A program made the translations under genes and the position numbers. Below the pieces are notes generated by a model. The model made no database searches, was not told the DNA's origin, and was given only the letters and a program-made list of their open reading frames with translations. From contig NZ_CP080332.1 of assembly GCF_019456655.1 (NCBI RefSeq), positions 4,154,001-4,218,000 of the forward strand: DNA of 64,000 nt, written 5' to 3'. Of this stretch, positions 19,457 through 25,805 are shown in pieces (within the stretch, counting starts at the first letter, position 1; every line of letters begins with the position of its first letter). This DNA comes from Mycolicibacterium diernhoferi (GTDB lineage Bacteria > Actinomycetota > Actinomycetes > Mycobacteriales > Mycobacteriaceae).

Positions 19457-19467
19457 CGCTCACAGCG
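19457..19467 (+). promoter_or_regulatory. Putative ClgR-binding site upstream of clpP1P2
   Basis: CGCTCACAGCG matches the core CGCYNANRGCG of the actinobacterial ClgR consensus as I remember it, within the tig-clpP1 gap. ClgR is known to activate clpP1P2 in corynebacteria and mycobacteria. Outer consensus positions match only partly. Confidence 0.55.
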
Positions 19468-19481
19468 TCACGCGCGCCGCG

Positions 19482-21014
19482 TCACTCGTCGTCGGAGTCG
19501 GCCTTCTTGTCGGCCTTCTTGGCCTTCTTCTCGGTCTTTTCGGTCTTCTCAGCCTTGTCGGCCTTCTTCGCCTTCTTGGCCTTCTTCTCGTCGGCGTCGG
19601 CTTCAGCGGCGTCGGCTTCAGCTTCAGCTTCGGCGGCGGGGGCCTCGGCGGCCTCCACCTCGGCGGGGGCCTCGGCCGCCGCGTCGGGGCCACCGGCCGG
19701 GCCGAAGAACTCGGCGGTGTCGATGACGTTGCCGTCGGTGTCGGTGACGGTCGCGCCGTGCACCACCGCGGCGATGGTCAGGCCGCGACGCACATCGGCG
19801 AACATGGCCGGCAGCTGGTTGTTCTGCTGCAGCACCTGCAGCAGCTGCTGCGGTTCGATGCCGTACTGACGCGACATCAGCACCAGGCGCTCGGTCAGAT
19901 CGCCCTGGCCGACCTGGATCTCCAGCTTGTCGGCGATGGCGTCCATCAGCAGCTGGGTCTTGACGGCCTTCTCGGCGTTGCTCTGGTTGTCCGCGTCGAA
20001 CTCTTCACGGCTGCTGCCCTGCTCGGTCAGCGACTCGTTGAACTTGTCCTCGTCGTGGTCGAGACCGTGGATCGCGTTGTGCAGGGTGTCGTCCACCTGA
20101 GCCTTGACGATCGCCTCGGGCAGCGGCACCTCGACGTCTTCGAGCAGCACCTCGAGCGCCTTGTCGCGGATCTGCTCGGCCTGCTGGATGCGCTTCACCC
20201 GGCTGACCTGCTCGACCAGGCTTTCCTTCAGTTCGGCGATGGTGTCGAACTCGCTGGCCAGCTGTGCGAACTCATCGTCGGCCTCGGGCAGCTCGCGCTC
20301 CTTGACCGAGTTGACCTTGACGGTGACCTCGGCTTCCTTGCCCGCGTGCGGGCCGGCGGCCAGGGTGGTGGTGAAGGTCTTGCTCTCCTCGGCCTTGAGG
20401 CCCACGATCGCCTCGTCCAGGCCCTCGATGAGCTGGCCGGAGCCGATTTCGTGGGACAGTCCCTCGGTGGCGGCCTCGGGGACTTCCTCGCCGTCCACGG
20501 TGGCCGACAGGTCGATGGAGACGAAGTCGCCCTCGGCGGCCGGGCGGTCGACGCCGGTCAGGGTGCCGAAGCGGGCACGCAGGTTCTGCAGCTCGGTGTC
20601 GACCTCGTCGTCGCCGACCTCGATCGGGTCGACGGTGATCTTCAGCGCGCTCAGGTCGGGCAGGTCGATCTCCGGGCGGATGTCCACCTCGGCGGTGAAG
20701 ACCAGCTCCTCGCCGTCCTCCAGCTTGGTGACGTCGATCTCGGGCTGGCCGAGGGGCTGCAGTTCAGCGGAGGTGATCGCCTCGCTGTAGCGGCTGGGCA
20801 GTGCGTCGTTGACGACCTGCTCCAGGACGGCGCCGCGACCGACGCGGGCCTCGAGCAGCTTGCGCGGGGCCTTGCCGGGACGGAACCCGGGGAGCCGGAC
20901 CTGGCTGGCCAGCTGCTTGAACGCGCGATCGAAGTCCGGCTCCAACTCGGTGAAGGGCACCTCCACGTTGATCCGAACCCGAGTCGGGCTCAACTTCTCG
21001 ACGGTGCTCTTCAC
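19482..21014 (-). CDS. tig: Trigger factor, ribosome-associated prolyl isomerase chaperone
   Basis: 510 aa from GTG 21012-21014, with AAGGAG about 7 bases upstream; a longer open frame runs backwards through tRNA-Pro and is excluded. Ribosome-binding N domain ([17 protein letters not shown], then the GFRPGKAPR ribosome-docking signature), central FKBP-like domain (residues about 150-240) and the C-terminal chaperone arms are present. The last 65 residues are an unusually long low-complexity tail, first Ala/Glu-rich and then Lys/Ala-rich ending in DSDDE, longer than in M. tuberculosis Tig (about 466 aa). Lies upstream of clpP1P2, the classical tig-clp link. Confidence 0.97.
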   Translation of the reverse strand: MKSTVEKLSPTRVRINVEVPFTELEPDFDRAFKQLASQVRLPGFRPGKAPRKLLEARVGRGAVLEQVVNDALPSRYSEAITSAELQPLGQPEIDVTKLEDGEELVFTAEVDIRPEIDLPDLSALKITVDPIEVGDDEVDTELQNLRARFGTLTGVDRPAAEGDFVSIDLSATVDGEEVPEAATEGLSHEIGSGQLIEGLDEAIVGLKAEESKTFTTTLAAGPHAGKEAEVTVKVNSVKERELPEADDEFAQLASEFDTIAELKESLVEQVSRVKRIQQAEQIRDKALEVLLEDVEVPLPEAIVKAQVDDTLHNAIHGLDHDEDKFNESLTEQGSSREEFDADNQSNAEKAVKTQLLMDAIADKLEIQVGQGDLTERLVLMSRQYGIEPQQLLQVLQQNNQLPAMFADVRRGLTIAAVVHGATVTDTDGNVIDTAEFFGPAGGPDAAAEAPAEVEAAEAPAAEAEAEADAAEADADEKKAKKAKKADKAEKTEKTEKKAKKADKKADSDDE

Positions 21015-21055
21015 TGCGTTACTCCTTGTATGTCTGGTTCGGTGTGCTCGTGCGG

Positions 21056-21129
21056 TCGGGGTGACAGGATTTGAACCTGCGGCCTTCCGCTCCCAAAGCG
21101 GATGCGCTACCAAGCTGCGCTACACCCCG
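21056..21129 (-). tRNA. tRNA-Pro (anticodon UGG)
   Basis: 74 nt on the minus strand. Acceptor stem CGGGGTG/CACCCCG, anticodon stem-loop CCGCTTTGGGAGCGG with TGG, and the T-arm GCAGGTTCAAATCCTGT are complete. No CCA is encoded. It lies just upstream of tig. Confidence 0.95.
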
Positions 21130-21257
21130 TGCCTAACCGTGCCTGCCCGGTCGGCACGCACGTACGCCGACCACGCGGAATACTACGGGCACGTGTGGTG
21201 AGGACATCAATTGGATTTGATTGTGCCTTCGCCGGTACAGTCTCCGGTGCACCGCAA

Positions 21258-21328
21258 GCGGGCGTAGCTCAATGGTAGAGCCCTAGTCTTCCAAACTAGC
21301 TACGCGGGTTCGATTCCCGTCGCCCGCT
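21258..21328 (+). tRNA. tRNA-Gly (anticodon UCC), integration target
   Basis: 71 nt plus encoded CCA (21329-21331). Acceptor stem GCGGGCG/CGCCCGC, anticodon loop CTTCCAA with TCC, T-arm GCGGGTTCGATTCCCGT. The 3' 42 bases, from the anticodon loop to the end, are part of the 60-bp repeat at the left end of the mobile element. The gene remains intact, as usual for tRNA-targeting integrases. Confidence 0.95.
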
Positions 21329-21346
21329 CCACGAAGCACCTGGTAG
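21287..21346 (+). repeat. attL: 60-bp direct repeat in tRNA-Gly 3' end
   Basis: Identical over 60 bases to 33055-33114. Similarity continues for another 30 bases with three mismatches, all in a hairpin loop. It contains the tRNA anticodon loop, variable region, T-arm, CCA and the first arm of the tRNA terminator hairpin. Confidence 0.95.
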
Positions 21347-21364
21347 ACAGCGTTCTACCAGGTG
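21337..21364 (+). terminator. tRNA-Gly terminator hairpin, spanning the left recombination border
   Basis: CACCTGGTAG / CTACCAGGTG, a perfect 10-bp stem with an 8-base loop ACAGCGTT. The same stem occurs at 33105-33132 with the loop GCCGCGTC, so the element's own att region rebuilds the hairpin. Confidence 0.7.
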
Positions 21365-21386
21365 GGGAGGCCTCCGAGCCGCTCGG

Positions 21387-21409
21387 CTGTACCCGGTTTG
21401 TACCCGGTG
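21387..21409 (+). repeat. Left copy of 23-bp tandem motif (putative integrase arm site)
   Basis: Two copies of TGTACCCGGT spaced by 11 bases. The identical 23 bases occur at 32880-32902 near the other end. Placement on both sides of the core in the circular form fits P and P' arm-type sites of a tyrosine integrase. Confidence 0.6.
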
Positions 21410-21474
21410 GGCCCGCGCGGGCTCGGCGTGGTGATGTCGCATTCTGACATTTGGCGGTGGGAGAATCTGCCCCT

Positions 21475-22407
21475 GTGACAAGCGACCCGCCCGACCGTAA
21501 TCCCGCTGGCACTTCCATCGGGTCCACCGCCAAGGCCGGATTCACAGTGTCTTGGCCCGGATTGTCGATGACTCTGGCTGTCCTGGCGGTCGCGGCCCTC
21601 GGCACGCTGGCGGTTGTAGTTCCGGTCAAAAATGTCGACGCTCTATCGACAATCGCACTCGCGCTGGCGGTTCTGTCTTTCGCTGCACAGCTGATCGTTA
21701 CCTTGGTTCAGGCTCAGCAAGCGTCGCAGGTCAGCGCGGAGACGCAGGCTGCCTTGACGGAGATGCGTGCGACGAACTCGTCACTGCTCGCAAATCAACG
21801 CGACCATGTTGGCGTGCTGTTAAAAGCCGCTCTTCAACAAGCAATTCCAGCCGCGGTAGACGATGTATCGCAAAGCGCCGATGGGGACACGGACGAAGAT
21901 GCGAGTGACCTGGAAGCGCGCTCAGCAGAACTCGAGACTGCCATCAAGGTTCGAATGGAACAGGCACTAGCCGAAGCCGAAGCACAGTTGGCGCAGAGCT
22001 CCGCAGTTCGGGCCAGCCCTAGCATCAAGCCACTTCTGTCGACGAGTTCATCTACAGCCCAGAAAGAGTGGGATGCGCTTCTGTCAACGTTTCCCAGCGA
22101 CGACGAAGGACAGCCCGTCGCAGAGTTGTTGAGGAAGCTGCCGCCGCGAGCTGTGTCTGCACTCGGCCGCCTAATGGCCGATGCGGCAAAATCGCCGTCC
22201 AGAAGAGTCATATATCGAAAACGGCCAGACTCCGCAGCTAGCGGCATGGATGACCTTGTGCAGAACGGTCTGGCGGAGATTCTGTCGATAAAGATGAACA
22301 AGGATGGATCCGAGAATCGGATATGTCGCCTCACGCCAGCTGGGATTACCGCAGCGCGAATACTCCGAGCCCGCGGCGAGCGTCCCGACTGGGCTACGGA
22401 CCTCTAA
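21475..22407 (+). CDS. Two-helix membrane protein with C-terminal winged-helix-like region, element-encoded
   Basis: 310 aa from GTG 21475; TTG 21451 and GTG 21457 are alternative starts and no ribosome site decides. I do not recognise the family. Two hydrophobic segments, separated by a short loop, span residues about 26-72 (LSMTLAVLAVAALGTLAVVV and ALSTIALALAVLSFAAQLIV). A long Ala/Glu/Gln-rich coiled-coil-like stretch follows (about 75-190). The C-terminal 90 residues look like a winged helix (GMDDLVQNGLAEI, then ICRLTPAGITAARIL). It sits next to attL, convergent with the integrase (4-base overlap of stops). This is the place where accessory or superinfection-exclusion genes are often found; function is unknown. 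Confidence 0.65.
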   Translation: MTSDPPDRNPAGTSIGSTAKAGFTVSWPGLSMTLAVLAVAALGTLAVVVPVKNVDALSTIALALAVLSFAAQLIVTLVQAQQASQVSAETQAALTEMRATNSSLLANQRDHVGVLLKAALQQAIPAAVDDVSQSADGDTDEDASDLEARSAELETAIKVRMEQALAEAEAQLAQSSAVRASPSIKPLLSTSSSTAQKEWDALLSTFPSDDEGQPVAELLRKLPPRAVSALGRLMADAAKSPSRRVIYRKRPDSAASGMDDLVQNGLAEILSIKMNKDGSENRICRLTPAGITAARILRARGERPDWATDL

Positions 22408-23921
22408 CCACGCAGCGGAATGACCTTCGCCACACCGGACGTCGGCGGGGTCGCCACGACCGCCATCGCGCCCAGGGCGGCCATGTCGTCGGCGGCAGAT
22501 TCGCGGTAGAGATGCGCGTACACATTCATCGTCATCGTCACGGCGACGTGCCCCATCCGGCGCGACAACGCGAGCGGCTTAATCCCCGCCGCAGCCGACA
22601 ACGACGCGTAGGTGTGGCGGAGGGCGTACGGCGTCACCCCCGGCGGCACCGTTATCGGAACCATGCCCGGCTCGGCGGTCTCCCTCCCGATACGGTTCGC
22701 CCGGAGCACGGCCGGATTCCAGATCGTCTTGCGGAACGCGTCCAACCGGAGCGGCCCGTCCCAGTTGAACGTGAGCCGCGCGGCAGCCTCATCCACCGAC
22801 AGGTCCGCCAAGGCGGCGGCTTGCCGGTCGGCGGGTGGTAGGTCTTCGTGCCGGGCCGCGCGTAGTTCGGCTCCAGCGTCGCGTACGGCGGCTGACAGAC
22901 GGCTGGGCGGTACGGTGCCTGGTTCGCGCTTGCGCATGTGCGGCAGACGAAGCGGCACCGCAGAGAACCCCGGGAACAACGGCGCGTCGGGGTCGTGCAG
23001 GTTCGGGTGCACGGCGAGGTACGCCCGCAGCCGCGCGGCGGTGTCGGCGGTGAGCGGGACGTCGCGCACAGACCCTTCCGTCTTCGGGTCCAGGTAGACC
23101 GGTTCCCCGTCGATCACGGCCACTGATTCCGCCACAGACAACCAGGACTCCCCCGCGTCCTCGCCGGCCAAGTGCACATCCCCCACCCGTAGCCCGATGA
23201 TCTCCCCCGGCCGCAACCCGGTCCACGCGTCGGTATGCACGAACACCGAGTAGGGCCACGGCGTAGCCGCAGCCAGGACGGCCACCTGCGCAGCGGTAAG
23301 GAACCGGGCCGGGTCGTCCCGACGGCGGGACCGCTTCGCCGCAGACTTGTTGGCGCCCTTGGCGACTGAGGCTGTGCGGTTGCCGGGTAGTTGGACGTGT
23401 TCGGCGGGGTTGGCGGTGAGCTTCTTCGTTTTCACAGCCCACTCCAAAATCTGCCGCACCACAAAGAACAAGTTCCGCACCGACGACGGCTGCCGTCCGC
23501 TGGCCACGAGCCGGTTCACCCAAGCCTGCACATCGTCGTGGGTGATCTTGTTCAGCGGGTAGTCCCCGAACGACGGGTCAATCCGCAGCGGCTGCCCTTT
23601 GTGGGTGAGGCGGGCGTGCCGGGTCATGGACTCTGCGGTGGTCGGGGCGAGCCGTTCGGCGTGGGCGGCGTAGGTGGTCGCCTTCAACGATGCCTTGCGG
23701 TCGTCCAGCCACAACGCTGCCGCTTCCCGGAACAACATCCGCCCCGACGCCGGATCGAACTCGTTGCCATGCAACTTAGCGTTGCGCACCTTCGTAAGGT
23801 GGGCCTCGGCGTCCTTCTTGGAGGCGAAGGTCTTGGACCGGTCCTGGCCGGTGATCGTGTACCACTTGGCGATGTAGACGGTGCGTCCCCCGGTGCGCGC
23901 CCGCTTCTCGATACGGGCCAT
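22404..23921 (-). CDS. int: Tyrosine-type integrase of the element
   Basis: 505 aa from ATG 23919-23921 with GAGGGCTGGG upstream; a longer frame overlaps the recombinase gene and is rejected. The N-terminal arm-binding region begins KRARTGGRTVYIAKWY; the SAM-like core-binding domain follows near residues 80-165. Catalytic residues: Arg about 237 in TGLRPGEI, Arg about 435 in YALRHTY (the usual first His of HxxR is Tyr here, seen in some phage integrases), the GH pair in RRMGH, and nucleophile Tyr about 468 in NVYAHL. It should recombine attP with the tRNA-Gly attB. Gene is next to attL, the normal place. Confidence 0.93.
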   Translation of the reverse strand: MARIEKRARTGGRTVYIAKWYTITGQDRSKTFASKKDAEAHLTKVRNAKLHGNEFDPASGRMLFREAAALWLDDRKASLKATTYAAHAERLAPTTAESMTRHARLTHKGQPLRIDPSFGDYPLNKITHDDVQAWVNRLVASGRQPSSVRNLFFVVRQILEWAVKTKKLTANPAEHVQLPGNRTASVAKGANKSAAKRSRRRDDPARFLTAAQVAVLAAATPWPYSVFVHTDAWTGLRPGEIIGLRVGDVHLAGEDAGESWLSVAESVAVIDGEPVYLDPKTEGSVRDVPLTADTAARLRAYLAVHPNLHDPDAPLFPGFSAVPLRLPHMRKREPGTVPPSRLSAAVRDAGAELRAARHEDLPPADRQAAALADLSVDEAAARLTFNWDGPLRLDAFRKTIWNPAVLRANRIGRETAEPGMVPITVPPGVTPYALRHTYASLSAAAGIKPLALSRRMGHVAVTMTMNVYAHLYRESAADDMAALGAMAVVATPPTSGVAKVIPLRG

Positions 23922-23949
23922 CAGACCCAGCCCTCGTCGGCGACGCGGT

Positions 23950-24615
23950 TCATGCTGACACCGCCACGGGTACCGCCGTCGCCGCGTTGTAGATCCGCCG
24001 GACCGTGGACGCTTGCCAGGTTGGCCGGCCAGCAGGCGACAGAATGTCCTCGGCCTCCAGGCTGCGGGCGATCTGCGCGAACGAGAGCCCGGCGTCGCGG
24101 TCCATGACGATCCGCCGTACAACACCCGGCTTGGCGAGACGGGGACGGCCGACGGGCTCCCCTCGGCGCTTCTTGGCCGCCAGCCCGGCCTTCGTTCGTT
24201 CGGAGATCAACTCGCGCTCGTACTGGGCGAAGCTCATCATGTTGTGGGCGACCATGCGCCCTGCGGCGGTGGTGAGGTCTACGCCGAGGTCAAGCACGAC
24301 GAGCGACCAGCCCTGTTGCTGAGCCGATTCAATAATGTTCGCGGCGTTCACAATTGAACGCGAAAGGCGGTCAAGCTTCGCAACGACCAAGCCGTCTGCT
24401 TGGCCAGAAGCCAACAGTTGCAGCATATCTAGCAGCTCCGGGCCGATCACCTTGCCACTGACGCCCTCATCGGCGCGGTGCTCTACCGTCCATCCACGGC
24501 GGTCTGCATCAGTGTCGATCGCGTGGCGTTGGGCTTCCAACCCGTTACGGCTATTGGCCTGCTCATCGGTACTCACGCGGCTGTAGCCAAGCATCAGCAC
24601 ATTGGACTCCGCCAT
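23950..24615 (-). CDS. Small serine recombinase (resolvase/invertase family)
   Basis: 221 aa. Catalytic Ser15 in GYSRVSTDEQ, the downstream catalytic region LDRLSRSIVNAANII with its conserved Arg residues, the long E-helix with ERELISERTKAGLAAKKRRGE, and a C-terminal HTH of the Hin/Gin type (GLSFAQIARSLEAE, then TWQASTVRRI). It is of resolvase/invertase size, not a large serine integrase. Stop lies 28 bases before the tyrosine integrase start, so the two recombinases may be co-expressed. Possible roles: dimer resolution of the circular replicating form, inversion of an element segment, or an accessory directionality role. No obvious res or inverted target site was found beside it. Confidence 0.92.
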   Translation of the reverse strand: MAESNVLMLGYSRVSTDEQANSRNGLEAQRHAIDTDADRRGWTVEHRADEGVSGKVIGPELLDMLQLLASGQADGLVVAKLDRLSRSIVNAANIIESAQQQGWSLVVLDLGVDLTTAAGRMVAHNMMSFAQYERELISERTKAGLAAKKRRGEPVGRPRLAKPGVVRRIVMDRDAGLSFAQIARSLEAEDILSPAGRPTWQASTVRRIYNAATAVPVAVSA

Positions 24616-24743
24616 GCGCCGTCTCCCTTCACTTTTCGGGGCTTAACCGGACGGTTACGCCTTCCGCCCCGAAAACTACGCCAGTGGCACAATGCACGCT
24701 ACAAACGAGCAGTCCACTCCAACAGCACTTTTCGCAATCCCAT

Positions 24744-25454
24744 CTAGGTTCCGCGCTGCACACGGGCGAGGTACTCGTTGGCTTCCTCTAATGTCATCAG
24801 CTCGGTGCCCGCCGTTTGGCCTGTAGTGGGTTGCGCGGGCTTGTCCTGTCCCGCGTCGCCCTTTGGTCGCGGCAGATCGTCTACGGCTAAAGGGGGCGGC
24901 ATTGCGCCCGCATACGGCACCGTCCTCACGTCAACCACTTCACCTTCCGCAACCTCGACGGTGTTCCGGTCCCAGCGCCTAGCGACTTCACCGGCTCCAG
25001 CCCCAAGCTCCTGGATGCCGCGTGCGGCGCGAGATTCGGCGCGGGTACCGGTCGCCATCCCAGCGATCATCTGCTCCCACGGCTTGGGTCCTGACGCCGC
25101 CAACGTGATCTCGGCTTGGCTCGGAGGCTTAAGGCCCGCCCGGTCCAACGCGTCCTTTATCGCCGCCAAGCGCACCGCCTCACTCTCGGCGCTGTCGGCG
25201 ATGTTCAGCAGTTGCCGCGCCATACGGTCGGCTGCTTCATCGAGCCGCTGCCGAGCCTTGCGTTTTACAGCGGGAGCTCGCGCACCGTGGTGACCGCACA
25301 CGGTTGCTCCTGGGTCGTGCGGCCGCTTGCATCGGTCGCCGTTCTTGCGATGCGCCCTACACCGCCCACGATCGCTACGAGCCTCCCACCACTCGAACGA
25401 GTACTTGGCTGGTGCCGAGGGGTCCACATGCTCAGGGGTCTCCGCGTTGCTCAT
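24744..25454 (-). CDS. Cys/His zinc-motif phage protein, small-terminase-like (HGGxSTS-type)
   Basis: 236 aa from ATG 25452-25454 with AAGGAG ideally placed upstream. Residues 30-62 carry C32-x9-C42-x10-C53 and H55/H56 in TVCGHHGAR, the layout of short phage zinc modules related to the HGGxSTS family, often found beside or within small terminase proteins. A helical region (about 65-115, MARQLLNIADSAESEAVRLAAIKDALDRAG) resembles small-terminase DNA-binding segments. The rest is Pro-rich and probably disordered. Lies after the iteron-like array, and may be regulated from it. Packaging recognition is inference; a general zinc DNA-binding protein is the alternative. Confidence 0.7.
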   Translation of the reverse strand: MSNAETPEHVDPSAPAKYSFEWWEARSDRGRCRAHRKNGDRCKRPHDPGATVCGHHGARAPAVKRKARQRLDEAADRMARQLLNIADSAESEAVRLAAIKDALDRAGLKPPSQAEITLAASGPKPWEQMIAGMATGTRAESRAARGIQELGAGAGEVARRWDRNTVEVAEGEVVDVRTVPYAGAMPPPLAVDDLPRPKGDAGQDKPAQPTTGQTAGTELMTLEEANEYLARVQRGT

Positions 25455-25522
25455 CTCAATCTCCTTGGTTTGCAATCTCTCCACAGTTGGCGTGTCCAAA
25501 GACGTTCCTGCTCTCCGAAATC

Positions 25523-25757
25523 AGAGTCCGCCGAATCAGAGTCCGCCCTATAAGCGCGCGGCGCGGCGGCGGACTGTGAGGTCCGCCCGCCTGCAGCTAC
25601 CCCACGCCCGCGAGAGTCCGCCAGAGTCCGCCGATGGTGTGGCGTACTCTGAATTAGCTGGTAGACAGCACCTTTTAGAGTCCGCCGCGTCAGAGTCCGC
25701 CGAACGTGCTGGCGTACTCTGTCGCTAATCCGATCAGAGTCCGCCGCAGAGTACGCC
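25523..25757. repeat. Iteron-like array of AGAGTCCGCC (putative replication origin)
   Basis: Seven exact direct copies begin at 25523, 25538, 25613, 25623, 25677, 25692 and 25736. A variant AGAGTACGCC lies at 25748, and the same variant inverted (GGCGTACTCT) at 25641 and 25711, which gives two imperfect dyads with 8-9 base spacers. GGCGGACTGT at 25568 is a further weak inverted copy. The array fills the gap between the replication gene's stop and the zinc protein's start, and is the only long non-coding gap on this side of the element. Confidence 0.75.
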
Positions 25758-25805
25758 GGTTCAACCGCGATATTGGGTCGTTTTCCGGCCGGGAAGCCGC
25801 CGCTT

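Noticed and set aside
22404..22407. Fusion or frameshift between the membrane protein and the integrase
   Set aside because: The genes are convergent and merely share four bases at their stops; both are complete.
25523..25757. CRISPR array
   Set aside because: The repeat is only 10 bases, spacing is irregular (10-75 bases) with inverted copies, and there are no cas genes. Iterons or operators fit better.
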